From DASZHJ01 sp035517495 (GTDB lineage: Bacteria > Pseudomonadota > Alphaproteobacteria > ATCC43930 > CGMCC-115725), in contig DATIYT010000083.1 in assembly GCA_035517495.1 (NCBI GenBank), forward strand, positions 1-64,000: a stretch of DNA of 64,000 bases, written 5' to 3'. The notes beneath the pieces are model-generated. The model made no database searches, was not told where the DNA came from, and worked only from the letters and a program-made list of their open reading frames with translations. The translations under genes and the position numbers were made by a program. Each line of letters begins with the position of its first letter. Within the stretch, counting starts at the first letter, position 1. This document shows positions 19,001-26,475 of this stretch, in pieces.

Positions 19001-20494
19001 GAGGATGCTCGCATTGGCGTGAATGCTGCCGACGGCGAGCAGCGAGAGGTCATGCGTGCTGCTGTACATCAATGGCACGTTGACGACGATGTCACCGGAT
19101 CCACCGTCGTTTTGCGTTTCGATCAACACATTCCCGTTCCCGAGCGCATCGGTGATGCTGGAGGCGGATACGTCTCCGGAATCGTTGCCGATCGTCACGG
19201 AGGGGGGATCGAGAAGCCAGGTGCCCGCGAGGCCGTCGGTTGCTCCCACGTTGATAATGGCCGAGGGCGCGATCGTAAGCAGGCCTCGGCTCGAGGTCTC
19301 GACGAAGCCACCGTTGCCGCCGGATGCACCTCCCGTTGCGGTGATCGTGCCAGCCACGGTCGTCTGCTGCTCGGACCAGATCGCGACCTGTCCGCCAGAC
19401 CCTGCCGTGATCGCGTTCGCGGTGATCATTACGCCGGCTGAAATCGTCGTCGTCAGGGCGTTTTGCTGCGGTCCCGCGCCGTGGACATTGCCGCCAACCA
19501 GGGCAGTGCCGCCGCCTTGGTCGCCCGAAACATCGATGTTGGCGCCACTCGTGAGCGACACCGTGCCGCCCAACACCGAAACCGTGCCGCCGGTCTGGCC
19601 GGCCGATTTTCCCGAGGCATCCACCGTGCCCGAAACCGCGACGCCGCCTCCGCCGCCGTCGATCACGATCTCGCCATTCACCAGCCGCGCCGACTGTGCC
19701 TCGACAATGCCGGTCGTGTTGATGACGTTGTCCACCACGTTCTTCACGGCGCGCGCGGTCAGCATGACTGTCCCACCGGTGGCGTTCAGCGTTCCCTCAT
19801 TGGTCACCAGCGCCTTGGCCGGCGTGCCGTTCGCCTCCGCTGGCGTCTGATCCACCGGCGATGCAACCGCAAAGGAGACGAGGCTGTTTCCAGCGAGACT
19901 GACCGTAAAGGTCTTGCCGCCCGCTAACACCACCGAACCGAATTGCGCCTCGACCAGCCCCTGATTATCGACCCTTGCGCCCATGAGCGCGGCGACGCCG
20001 CCGGATTCAATCCGGATCGCGCCCTGATTAACGACGCTGGCATTGGGATTGGGCGAAGGGGTTCCGAAATTGTAGTTGCCCGCGAGGAAGTCAGCGTTCT
20101 TTATGTCCGCCGTGGTGGCGATCAGCCCAGCCACGTCAACGCGGGCCCCCGGTCCGAAGAACACGCCGTTGGCATTGACCAACCAAACTTGGCCGTTCGC
20201 CGTGAGCTGGCCCTGGATGTTGCTGGCGGATGGCCCAATAACCCGGTTGAGCGCGACCGAGCCCGCGGACGGTTGCACAAATTGGACGCTTGTCCCGCCC
20301 GGAATCGAGAAACTCTGCCAGTTCAGGATCGCCTTGGGCGTGCTCTGCGTGATGATCGTGGACATGGGGGCCGGCGTCGAAAGCACTGCCGTGCCCGACT
20401 GGACCTGCAAGCCTTTAAGTTGCGCCCATGCCGGCTTTGTCGCGATCGGGATCACGCAAGCGATCGCCGTCGTGGCCAACAAGGCCCGTCGCAT
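13067..20494 (-). CDS. Giant filamentous-haemagglutinin family TpsA exoprotein with internal repeats
   Basis: A predicted exoprotein of about 2,475 residues. The ATG at 20492-20494 opens a clean signal peptide (MRRALLATTAIACVIP, ending PAWA); an upstream TTG at 20521 would extend it by nine residues. The TPS domain has NGQVWLVNANG, FGPGARVDVAGLIATTADI and GNYNF. Beyond it lie a long beta-helical region, ten copies of the motif [YF]A[QM]IGHGG between about 17325 and 18720, and seven units of about 115 residues between about 13930 and 16710. The C-terminal 150 residues are non-repetitive and end in LSDPPSQ. No cysteines or C-terminal toxin domain of the CdiA type were noticed. Likely a secreted or surface adhesin. 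The TpsB partner is not in the window. Confidence 0.92.
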   Translation of the reverse strand: MRRALLATTAIACVIPIATKPAWAQLKGLQVQSGTAVLSTPAPMSTIITQSTPKAILNWQSFSIPGGTSVQFVQPSAGSVALNRVIGPSASNIQGQLTANGQVWLVNANGVFFGPGARVDVAGLIATTADIKNADFLAGNYNFGTPSPNPNASVVNQGAIRIESGGVAALMGARVDNQGLVEAQFGSVVLAGGKTFTVSLAGNSLVSFAVASPVDQTPAEANGTPAKALVTNEGTLNATGGTVMLTARAVKNVVDNVINTTGIVEAQSARLVNGEIVIDGGGGGVAVSGTVDASGKSAGQTGGTVSVLGGTVSLTSGANIDVSGDQGGGTALVGGNVHGAGPQQNALTTTISAGVMITANAITAGSGGQVAIWSEQQTTVAGTITATGGASGGNGGFVETSSRGLLTIAPSAIINVGATDGLAGTWLLDPPSVTIGNDSGDVSASSITDALGNGNVLIETQNDGGSGDIVVNVPLMYSSTHDLSLLAVGSIHANASILNSAQGAGGAIYLVAGWDGKTGVTAGSQSVNIQTLETTPGSYGGTANGGDVFINYATSRTAVSVGSAFGPTVVLGHNVTVQGGGTGVAGYSPGDRAQIGFAPFKAGQNTGGDITVIGTGNIALIGGEQAGSPAQIGHGAPGTFYSATNVTLAGNITVSAAGSVLLMGGFNFPNSFAQIGHGGSPGAFNGTYSSGNSVTLSGNINVTAGAGMSLIGGDRSSDLSDEEGGGDNYAQIGHGGAQLGQNGSFVNFVESGNITVDVTGTLLLSGNLGHADNIGEETPGPGEPEGDEGRDYAQIGHGGAQFLASAHVSGIGENIGNITVTATQAIDLEGAPNDFLSYAQIGHGGLQAFSGTNNGAGRADLVESGNITIVVGTPSTAGQLILQGGGGALSYAMIGHGGLFDPGSGTNAEITESGNITITVGGADSAGQSLLSLQGGSGSTPANPLPNLDSFWNTGGAFAQIGHGGLSGGPGSGSLSISGDIDVTVGAPGAGNGTVILAGGGTNADNYAQIGHGGIGTLQSAAITGPTSLSGNIVILASGPVSLTGGTGDSNYAQIGDVVDAPESGKGAIAGNIDLRAGGAISVAGAVLIGQTNDAGGGTTGSVIIEASSFSDGGSPGIGAVLADSIANDLLYGDVSILDTSTFAPLALTGLNALTNGQQPLATALNIVSEGSVTVARSIDSPSALTIVAGWDGTTGLPAEPGSGDFNVGAVASTASASGNHQGAISVSANIVTANVSVSLIGPVVVTSGQSVTIGAGSGAVTVTGTVTGGGSLALPGSGLVQFDAAVDLGTLNLSGKTGGSLTVDGPIDLGLLATGSGNYTIAFLDGGTIASNTTFANQGGTTLSGVFTFPEGMTVNALTLAGATTLIGDTSTIVLGTVDQGSNTFTVIADAVNLEGAWTGGGARVVEPYSPLSIGLAGAPGQFQLSAAELAILAGGGSGPVTIGTTSALNGGGNGPVTADSFTFGAPLTLIGSSITITGDIVVPTSWTFAAGSGAVTVTGTVTGGGSLALPGSGLVQFDAAVDLGTLNLTGKTGGLVTIIGPIDLGALATGSGNYPIVLLGGGTIASNTTFANQGGVALSGDFQFPDGLTIDGVLNLAGDTSINTGSDALTVMGPVSGGGSSLALLGSGADQFNAAVDVGVLDLSGKTGGSVTVDGPIDLGALATGSGSYAIAFLDGGTISAATTFANQGGTSFAGGFQFPGGLTIDGALTLAGDTSINTGSNPLTVMGPVSGGGSSLALPGSGLVQFDAAVDLGVLDLTGKTGGSVTIDGPIDLGALATGSGNYLIVLLGGGTIDSNTTFANQGGVALSGGFQFPDGLTIDGALNLAGDTSINTGSDALTVMGPVNGSSSSLALPGSGVVQFDGAVDLGMLDLSGKTGGSVTVDGPIDLGALATGSGNYPIVLLGGGMITSNTTFANQGGVALSGSFQFPGGLTIDGLLTLAGDTSINTGSDPLTVMGPVSGGGSSLALPGSGLVQFDAAVDLGVLDLSGKTGGSVTIIGPIDLGALATGSGNYAIAFLDGGTISAATTFANQGGTSFAGNFQFPGGLTIDGALTLAGDTSINTGSDPLTVTGPVSGGGSLALPGSGLVQFDAAVDLGVLDLTGKTGGLVTIIGPIDLGALATGSGNYPIVLLGGGTIDSNTTFANQGGTALSGTFTFPGGMTVNALVLAGDTTLIGDTSTIVLGTVNQGNNTFTVIADAVSLDGAWTGGGARVVEPYSPLSIGLAGAAGQFQLSTAELAILAGGGGGPVTIGTTSALNGGGNGPISTGNFTFDAPLTLIGSSITINGTLVKSDGSLISAAVTGEPAIGPISGSVSLGSGTGVLEVVGSSVVLTDSTVNGQTGAAGAQQIVVLPPFGPGPYTFDGIVFFVPPTSLNLPLGILNPQTYIGNGEAFLNPNAPDSFSSQSGSGSIASQGGDAASFLSANTGPVNHDRPLITYNLIAIMPHLYEQQNLGMEGGSGSDDSVLSDPPSQ
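13930..16710 (-). repeat. Seven ~345-bp tandem-type repeat units inside the giant TpsA gene
   Basis: Each unit encodes about 115 residues running from SLALPGSG through FDAAVDLG, LDLSGKTGGSVTI, GPIDLGALATGSGNY, GGGTI, TTFANQGG, FQFPGGLTIDG and LAGDTSINTGSD to LTVMGP. The spacing on the DNA is 345 bp (342 once, where one residue is missing). Six units lie side by side from about 16030 down to 13960. The seventh, outlying unit (about 16710-16380) is separated from them by a 110-residue spacer, and a near-identical spacer follows the last unit, so a larger block was duplicated too. Unit boundaries are approximate. Confidence 0.88.
17325..18720 (-). repeat. Ten AQIGHGG motif repeats in the giant TpsA gene
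   Basis: The peptide [YF]A[QM]IGHGG or a close variant recurs about every 110-190 bp, each followed by a variable loop and a strand of the type GNITV. Two end copies are diverged (QIGDVVDA at the low-coordinate end, QIGFAPFKAG at the high end). The regular periodicity suggests one decorated beta-helix rung set per repeat. Confidence 0.8.
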
Positions 20495-20994
20495 GACCCG
20501 CGACGACCGCTCCCGACTCAACTAGTGCCTCCACTACCGCCAAAATGTTCGGCAGCCCGAACCAGTCTATGATCGAATATTCCTAGGTGTGTACAGTTGT
20601 TGCGACACACGCTATTCTATTCAATTGTTAAGTTAAAAAGGATTACTTAGTTAGTGAAGAAAGTCCAGAGTGCCTTGAGGCTTAGCAAGAGTGCGCTTCA
20701 CTCCAAGCCTGAGTCGAACCGCACCTTTCACGGCAGAGCGACCGCGACCGCTTCCCCAAGAATATCGATACACGCATCGAGGTTTCGCTGATCGATGACC
20801 AGCGGAACCGAAAGCGCGACGTCGCCTGCCGCCAATCCGCCGGCGCGTTCATAGTCCTTGAGGTGTACTGCTCGTGGACGGTCGAGATGATACGTTCAGC
20901 TCCAGCGTTCATCGGAATCCTTCCTCAGGGCCTTGGGTGAACGTCAGGCACGCGGGCGGCCCAAACACGCCCGCGTGCCGCGAATGTCCCGCCC
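20495..20994. other. Promoter-like AT-rich region and gene remnant upstream of the giant TpsA
   Basis: The part from about 20560 to 20660 is markedly AT-rich and lies directly upstream of the minus-strand exoprotein, so it probably holds its promoter. The part from 20728 to 20895 is a decayed gene fragment described separately. Nothing else was recognised before the transporter gene. Confidence 0.5.
20728..20895 (-). pseudogene. C-terminal fragment of a decayed enzyme gene (possibly a PLP aminotransferase)
   Basis: Fifty-five codons in good coding style read TYHLDRPRAVHLKDYERAG, then GLAAGDVALSVPLVID, then LDACIDILGEAVAVALP and a stop. The frame is closed upstream by a TGA at 20896-20898, and no start or ribosome site exists. 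The ending resembles the C-terminal helix pattern of fold-type I PLP aminotransferases, but I cannot name the family with certainty. It appears to be the tail of a deleted gene. Confidence 0.5.
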
Positions 20995-22317
20995 TCAGGC
21001 GCCATCCGGTGCTGCGTTCCTGCCACGCGAGCAGAGCGTCGCGAGCCCGACGAGGAGGGCTGCCGCCACGCAGACGGTGCCGTAACCGGCCATCTCCATC
21101 ACCCATCCACCGAGAAACGCACCTACTGCGCCTGCGAGCGAGGAGGAGGCGTTGAACAAGCCGAGTGCTTCTCCCTTCTCGCCGCGTGCCAGCTCCGCGA
21201 CGAGCGCCGTGCCACTCACTCCGAGCAGCGGCCAAGCGAGCACCAGAATGACAAACCCGCTCAGCGCCACCGTCAGGCCAAAGATCGGCGACAGGAACGC
21301 GCCGGTCAGGATGGCGATGGCGACGGCGCGCACCGCAAAGCCCGCTTGCAGAACCAACCGCGCGCCGCGCCGCTGGGCGATGCTCGCGGCCAACGGGTAG
21401 ATCGCTAAGCTGCCGGCTGCCGCGAAAGCGTAGGTGGTGGCAGGTATCGCAGTCGATACGCCGAACATCCGAATGAGCCCCAGCGGAAACATCGTCAACA
21501 CCGCACTGATCGCGACGAACGCCACGAACCAGACCATCAGCAGCCGCGCGAACGGCATTTCGAGTTCACGCAGCAGCCTTGCAAGCCCCTGCAAGGTGGG
21601 AAGATGGAAATGCCGCTGCGGCGCGCCGACCCACCCCTCGCCGCCCAGTGGCGGATGTGCCACCGCCGCGTCGCGAGGAACCGGGACGTGAACGCCGCGC
21701 AGTGTCAGCCATGCGATCGGCACCGCCGATGCGACCAGCGCCGCCGCGACCCCGAAGGCGAGCGCATATCGTCCCCCAATAAATCCGGCAAGGAGCAGGC
21801 CGACGACTTGACCTATCCCACTGATCGCTTGCAACGCGCCGATGCGGGCATCCCATTCTTCTCGCGGCCTCACCTCGACAATGAACATGTTCGCGACTGT
21901 GTTCGCGGCTGCGAAGCCGACGCCGAGGATCGCTGCCAGCGCTGACTTAAGCGGCAGGCCAAGCTGTACTGGCATCAGCAGAAGTGCCACCAGCGCGGCC
22001 AGCATTCCCACGAGCAGCACCGGACGATGGATCCGACGTCGATCAGCGAGATGACCCCAGATCGGCGAGGTGAGACCGGCGAGATTCATCACACCGACGA
22101 TCGTGCCCGCATGTGTCGATCCACCGGCGGAAAGCGGCAGCAGCATGGGCAGCATGCCCCCTTGCACGACGCCGAGGCAGGCATAGGCCAGAAACCAAGG
22201 CTCGGTCCACGGCAACAACCGGCGCGGGAAAGTGACAAGTCCATGCGGCAGATGCGCCCCAGGCAAGTGAAACCCGTGATAGCGCTCTCGTGCCGAGGCG
22301 CCCGTTGCACGAACCAT
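20995..22317 (-). CDS. Major facilitator superfamily transporter
   Basis: This integral inner-membrane carrier of about 440 residues has roughly twelve hydrophobic segments. The loop between helices 2 and 3 carries SPIWGHLADRRRIHRP, a variant of the MFS signature GxLaDrxGrR, with a matching half later (ASIAQRRGARLV). ATG at 22315-22317 is preferred (AGGA just upstream); a TTG start at 22383 would add 22 non-hydrophobic residues. It diverges from two luciferase-like monooxygenase genes, with a shared intergenic region of about 180 bp. The substrate is unknown; multidrug or metabolite export is typical of such singletons. Confidence 0.88.
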   Translation of the reverse strand: MVRATGASARERYHGFHLPGAHLPHGLVTFPRRLLPWTEPWFLAYACLGVVQGGMLPMLLPLSAGGSTHAGTIVGVMNLAGLTSPIWGHLADRRRIHRPVLLVGMLAALVALLLMPVQLGLPLKSALAAILGVGFAAANTVANMFIVEVRPREEWDARIGALQAISGIGQVVGLLLAGFIGGRYALAFGVAAALVASAVPIAWLTLRGVHVPVPRDAAVAHPPLGGEGWVGAPQRHFHLPTLQGLARLLRELEMPFARLLMVWFVAFVAISAVLTMFPLGLIRMFGVSTAIPATTYAFAAAGSLAIYPLAASIAQRRGARLVLQAGFAVRAVAIAILTGAFLSPIFGLTVALSGFVILVLAWPLLGVSGTALVAELARGEKGEALGLFNASSSLAGAVGAFLGGWVMEMAGYGTVCVAAALLVGLATLCSRGRNAAPDGA

Positions 22318-22495
22318 TTTCCTGCTCAAGTCTGACCGTACTTTGATGATATCCAGAGATGAAGGTAGATCAATCGGGTTCAAGAGGAGTTCGTTGCGGA
22401 GGGTGTCAAACGCCTGCCGCGCTGATAGTGATGACCACGCGCGGCGGAGTGATTATCATCGCATGGTTCCCTGCCCCGCCAACTAGGAGAGTCGC

Positions 22496-23530
22496 ATGAA
22501 AGTCGGCCTCTTCATCACCAACCAGCAGACTCTCGAGACCGACATGGTGAGCGCTCTCGACGACCAGTTCGCGATGGTGCGCTTCGCCCGCGACCGGGGA
22601 TGGGATTCGCTCATGACGGGGCAGCACTACCTCAATGAGGGCAACAACAAGCAGCTGCAGCAGGTGCCGTTCCTGGCGCGGCTGGCCGCAGAAGCCGGAG
22701 AGATGACGATCGGCTGCGGCATTTTGCTGCTCAATCTGCATAACCCCGTCTACACGGCGGAAACGATGGCGACGCTGGATATCATTGCCCGTGGCAACTT
22801 TATCTTTGGTGTCGGCTTGGGCTACCGGGATGTCGAATTCGATGCGTTCGGCGTGCCGAAAGGTGAACGGGTGAAGCGATTCGAGGAGTATCTGACCCTC
22901 ATCCAGCGCCTTTGGACCGAAGACAGCGTGTCCTACGATGGGCCGGGCTGCCGGCTCGAGAATGTACGTATGAACATCCGGCCAGTGCAGAAGCCGCGGC
23001 CGCCGATTTGGATGGCGGCGAACAACGACCCGGCCGTAAAGCGAGCCGCTCGATTGGCGGATGCCTGGTTCGTCAATCCGCATGCGACTCTCGACACGAT
23101 CCGGCGGCAGATGGCTATCTACCGAGCGGAGCTGACCAGCATCGGAAAGGCAGCGCCGCGGGAGATGCCGGTCATCAAGGAGGTTTACTGCGCGAAGGAT
23201 CGGGCTACGGCGTTGGAATTGGCCGGCCCCTCCTTGCTGGGGAAATACCGCGACTATGCCAAGTGGGGACAGGACAAAGTCATGCCCGATGATACCAACT
23301 TCAACCGTCCGCTTGATGAGCTCATCAAGGGTCGGTTCGTCCTGGGTTCGCCCGAAGATTGCTACGCCGAGCTCAAGCCTTACTGGGACGAGTTTGGCGT
23401 GAATCATATCATCATCCGAACGCACTGGGCGGCAATGCCGTTGTCCGCCTCACTCGCGAGCATGCGCTTAATTTCGGACGAGCTGCTGCCTGCGCTGCGG
23501 GCGGTCCGTTCCAACGCGCGGAGAATGTAG
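22496..23530 (+). CDS. Luciferase-like (LLM class) flavin-dependent oxidoreductase
   Basis: This 344-residue TIM-barrel monooxygenase of the bacterial luciferase superfamily would use reduced FMN (or F420 in some members) and oxygen. Hallmarks are KVGLFITNQQ at the start, DRGWDSLMTGQHYL, the core GCGILLLNLHNPVYTAETMA, FGVGLGYRDVEFDAFG and KRFEEYLTLIQRLWTED, then PRPPIWMAANNDPAVKRAAR. The start is fixed by TAGGAGAG upstream of ATG. It precedes a second LLM gene by 45 nt, probably as an operon. Substrate unknown. Confidence 0.92.
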   Translation: MKVGLFITNQQTLETDMVSALDDQFAMVRFARDRGWDSLMTGQHYLNEGNNKQLQQVPFLARLAAEAGEMTIGCGILLLNLHNPVYTAETMATLDIIARGNFIFGVGLGYRDVEFDAFGVPKGERVKRFEEYLTLIQRLWTEDSVSYDGPGCRLENVRMNIRPVQKPRPPIWMAANNDPAVKRAARLADAWFVNPHATLDTIRRQMAIYRAELTSIGKAAPREMPVIKEVYCAKDRATALELAGPSLLGKYRDYAKWGQDKVMPDDTNFNRPLDELIKGRFVLGSPEDCYAELKPYWDEFGVNHIIIRTHWAAMPLSASLASMRLISDELLPALRAVRSNARRM

Positions 23531-23575
23531 AGTCCGCCGTTGGCCCCACCTTTCCCCTGAGAGCACGGAGGAACC

Positions 23576-24526
23576 ATGGAGATTGGCTTCAATGCACCAT
23601 CAGCAGGGCCGCTCGCAGAGCCTGAGGCCCTCTTCAAGATCTGCGTCGAGGGTGAGGCGATGGGGTTCGACTTTGCCACCTTCAGCGATCACGTCGTCAT
23701 TCCCGTGTCGATCAGCGAAAAGTATCCCTATTCCGAGACTGGCGAGTTTCCGCAAGGCCCGAGACGCGCGCGTCACGAGCAGCTGACCGAGCTGGCCTTC
23801 ATCGCGGCCAAGACCTCGCGCCTCAAGCTGGTCACCTCCGTGATGGTGGTGCCGCACCGGCCGGCCGTGTTGACCGCAAAGATATTGTCCACGATCGATG
23901 TGCTCTCCGGTGGCCGTCTGATCGTCGGCATCGGTGCGGGCTGGCTCAAGGAGGAGTTCGAGGCCATCGGAACCCCGCCCTTCGCCGCTCGCGGTGCGGT
24001 GACGGACGAATACCTGCAGGCGTTCCGCACGCTCTGGACCGACGACGATCCGCGCTTCGCCGGCGAGTACGTCAAGTTCAGCAATATCATCTTCGAGCCG
24101 AAGCCGGTGCAGAAGCCTGGCCCGGCGATCTGGGTGGGCGGCGAAAGCGGGCCCGCCTTGCGCCGCACCGCGCGGCTCGGCGACGCGTGGTATCCAATCG
24201 GCACAAACCCCGCGCATCCGCTCGATAGCCTTGCCCGCTACCGCGCGGGTATCGCCCGGCTGCGCAAAGTCGCGAGCGACAACGGCCGCGATCCCAAGAG
24301 CATCGGGCTCACCTATCGTGTGGCCGGATATGGCAAGGCTCTGCCCGCGAAGGCAGGCGACGGCGAGCGGCGGTTGTTTTCGGGCGGAGCGGGGGAGATC
24401 GCCGGCGACCTCCACGACCTCGGCGAACTCGGCGTGTCGCACATCGATTTCGGATTCGGCGGCGCCACGGCGAAGGAGATGCTCGATGCGATGAAGCGGT
24501 TCCGCGACGACGTCCTCCGGCGTTGA
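23576..24526 (+). CDS. Luciferase-like (LLM class) flavin/F420-dependent oxidoreductase
   Basis: This 316-residue protein is another luciferase-superfamily barrel. It shows GFDFATFSDHVVIP, TSRLKLVTSVMVVPHRPAVL, STIDVLSGGRLIVGIGAGWL, EEFEAIGTPPFAARG and PAIWVGGESGPALRRTARLG, the pattern of the family often named 'TIGR03619 F420-dependent'. F420 use cannot be judged from the sequence. A strong GGAGGAACC precedes the ATG. With the upstream LLM gene it likely forms a two-component oxidative step, but the two share only superfamily-level similarity. Confidence 0.92.
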   Translation: MEIGFNAPSAGPLAEPEALFKICVEGEAMGFDFATFSDHVVIPVSISEKYPYSETGEFPQGPRRARHEQLTELAFIAAKTSRLKLVTSVMVVPHRPAVLTAKILSTIDVLSGGRLIVGIGAGWLKEEFEAIGTPPFAARGAVTDEYLQAFRTLWTDDDPRFAGEYVKFSNIIFEPKPVQKPGPAIWVGGESGPALRRTARLGDAWYPIGTNPAHPLDSLARYRAGIARLRKVASDNGRDPKSIGLTYRVAGYGKALPAKAGDGERRLFSGGAGEIAGDLHDLGELGVSHIDFGFGGATAKEMLDAMKRFRDDVLRR

Positions 24527-24593
24527 TCATTCGTTAGTCTTGGCCCCGGCTCGCGAGCGGGAGGAGCAAGATGCAAGCACGAAAGTTTGTTCG

Positions 24594-25307
24594 TCACGAC
24601 GCTCCTGTTGCTTTGTCCGGTGAACCTGGAAACTGAGCGACCCGAGCCCGGAAATCTCGCTTCGTCAAACGTTCGAGATACCCGACGAGACGCGCCGCCG
24701 GGAAACTCACGACGAAATACATGATGCCGACCACGGTATAGAGCGTGAAGTACTGGAAATTCCGCGATGCGAGGATTTGCGCGGTGAACACCACCTCTTG
24801 AATGCTCACGACCGAGCAGAGCGCGGTATCCTTGAACAGCGAGATGAAATAGTTCCCGAGTGTCGGCACGACGATGCGGATTGCCTGCGGCAGGATGATG
24901 AGCCGCATTGCAGTCCAGCGTCCCATTCCGAGCGCAGCGGCGGCATCATGCTGCCCGCTCCCGATCGCTTGTATGCCGCCCCGGTAAACCTCCGAGATGT
25001 AGGCGGAATAGTTGAGAGTAAGCGCGATCACGCCGGCGATGAACGAATTGAGGCGAATGCCGATTTCGGGCAGGACGTAGTACACGTAGACGAGCTGGAG
25101 CAGCAGAGGTGTTCCTCGAATCACCTCGATGTAGCTGATCACGAGCCAGCGCAGGGGCGTGACGCGCGACATTCCCGCAAGCGCCACAACGAGCGCGAAA
25201 ACGAGGCTTAGCGAAATGACGACGAGCGTGAGCTCAATCGTCATCAGCAGCCCCGCCAGCAGCGGTCCGATGTTCGCGACCGCAATTTCGGGGTTGAAGA
25301 TTTCCAT
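24594..25307 (-). CDS. Polar amino acid ABC transporter permease (HisM/GlnP type)
   Basis: This inner-membrane permease of about 237 residues belongs to the amino-acid PAAT family. About five hydrophobic helices are visible, together with the EAA loop GxxDAAAALGMGRWTAMRLIILPQ, the docking site for the ATPase. The family motif RGTPLLLQLVYVYY precedes it. The ATG at 25307 (MEIFNPEIA) is chosen over a start eight residues upstream. It follows its binding-protein gene by 51 nt. No ATPase gene is adjacent, which is unusual for this family. Confidence 0.93.
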   Translation of the reverse strand: MEIFNPEIAVANIGPLLAGLLMTIELTLVVISLSLVFALVVALAGMSRVTPLRWLVISYIEVIRGTPLLLQLVYVYYVLPEIGIRLNSFIAGVIALTLNYSAYISEVYRGGIQAIGSGQHDAAAALGMGRWTAMRLIILPQAIRIVVPTLGNYFISLFKDTALCSVVSIQEVVFTAQILASRNFQYFTLYTVVGIMYFVVSFPAARLVGYLERLTKRDFRARVAQFPGSPDKATGAS

Positions 25308-25358
25308 GATTGTACGGCATGCGGGGCGCAAGACGCGCCCCGCGTGCCGCGTGCTCCG

Positions 25359-26237
25359 TTATGGGTTGAGTTTGTACAGGACGAGGTTGCGGTCCGAGAG
25401 ACCGTATTTTTTCAAGATATAGCTCACCTGGCCGTTGGCGCGCATCTCCGCGAGCGCCTGCGTATAGGCCGAGCGCAACGTGCAGTCCTCCTTGCGCATC
25501 GCATAACGCGCCATGCCATAACCGCCACCATTGATGATGTCGGCTGGCGCCGCAATCGCCCAGAGCGGTTCGAGATTGTTGGTGGGGTTCGACTTGACGA
25601 ACTCGAGATACACGAGGTCGTCCTCGAGGACCGCCTGAAGCCGCCCCTGATTGAGGCTTTGCAGCTCCTCGATCTCGGCCTTGAAGGGCGTCGGTGTGAC
25701 ACCGATCTTGCGAAGGTAGAATTCCGCCGCGGAGCCTGAAATCGCGCCCACGGTCTTGCCCTTCAGGTCATCATAGGATTTGACGCCGAGAGGATTGCCC
25801 TTGGCGACGACGATCACGGGCCCGTACCAGTAGGCGGGACCCGAGAAGCTGATGACTTTGTCGCGCTCGGCCGTGTGGTGGATATTGCCGGCGATCACAT
25901 CGGTGCGTTTCGAGAGCAGCGCCGGTATCTGCGATTCCCAAGGCATCCATTCGACTTTGATCGTCTTGACACCCATCCAGTCGAGTGCGGCCTTGTTGAT
26001 ATCCCAGTCGATGCCGTTCGGCTGTTTGGTCGTCTCGTCGAGCCAGGCCTCCGGCGGATTGTTCGAGAAGCCGAGCGTGATGCCCTCGGTCTGTGCCTTC
26101 TTCAGCGAGGGATCGCCGCAATTGTCGAACATAGGCTGCGATTCGTTGAAGAATTGCGGGTCTTCCGCGCGCGCCGCGAAAACGACGAGTGAACCCGCGA
26201 GCCCGAAAACGAGAGCAAAGCATGATGCGACTTTCAT
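25359..26237 (-). CDS. Amino acid ABC transporter periplasmic substrate-binding protein (family 3)
   Basis: This 292-residue protein has a signal peptide (MKVASCFALVFGLAG, cleaved near AARAED) and a mature SBP_bac_3 fold. Typical stretches are LGFSNNPPEAWLDE, NGIDWDINKAALDWMGVKT, LLSKRTDVIAGNIHHTAERD, VISFSGPAYWYGPVIVVAKG and YDDLKGKTVGAISGSAAEF. It would deliver a polar amino acid or related acid to the permease. A strong AGGAGGA lies before the ATG. It is downstream of, and on the same strand as, the enolase-superfamily gene, so the imported compound may be its substrate; that link is inference. Confidence 0.93.
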   Translation of the reverse strand: MKVASCFALVFGLAGSLVVFAARAEDPQFFNESQPMFDNCGDPSLKKAQTEGITLGFSNNPPEAWLDETTKQPNGIDWDINKAALDWMGVKTIKVEWMPWESQIPALLSKRTDVIAGNIHHTAERDKVISFSGPAYWYGPVIVVAKGNPLGVKSYDDLKGKTVGAISGSAAEFYLRKIGVTPTPFKAEIEELQSLNQGRLQAVLEDDLVYLEFVKSNPTNNLEPLWAIAAPADIINGGGYGMARYAMRKEDCTLRSAYTQALAEMRANGQVSYILKKYGLSDRNLVLYKLNP

Positions 26238-26475
26238 GGCTCATTCCTCCTGCATTTTTGGTTGCGAGCCGCGCGGTTTGGCGCGGACGTCTTCCCGTCT
26301 AGTCACGCCCCTTGCGATCCGCTGCAAGCGGCGAAGATGCGTCGGCACTCATCGAGAGACGGCCACGATAGCATGGGCGTTTTGGGGGGAACAGCGGGTC
26401 GGGGCGTGCCTCCGAGCGCGGATGCACCGATGATCGTCGACGCAGGAAATCCGCCGTTATCGCGGTCGGCTCGCG

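Noticed and set aside
13067..20494. Possible contact-dependent inhibition (CdiA) toxin
   Set aside because: No VENN-like motif, pretoxin region or C-terminal toxin domain is visible, and no small immunity gene follows; the C-terminus is an unremarkable Ser/Gly-rich tail.
22406..23425. Minus-strand open frame of 339 codons
   Set aside because: Antisense to the luciferase-like gene, whose motifs are unmistakable.
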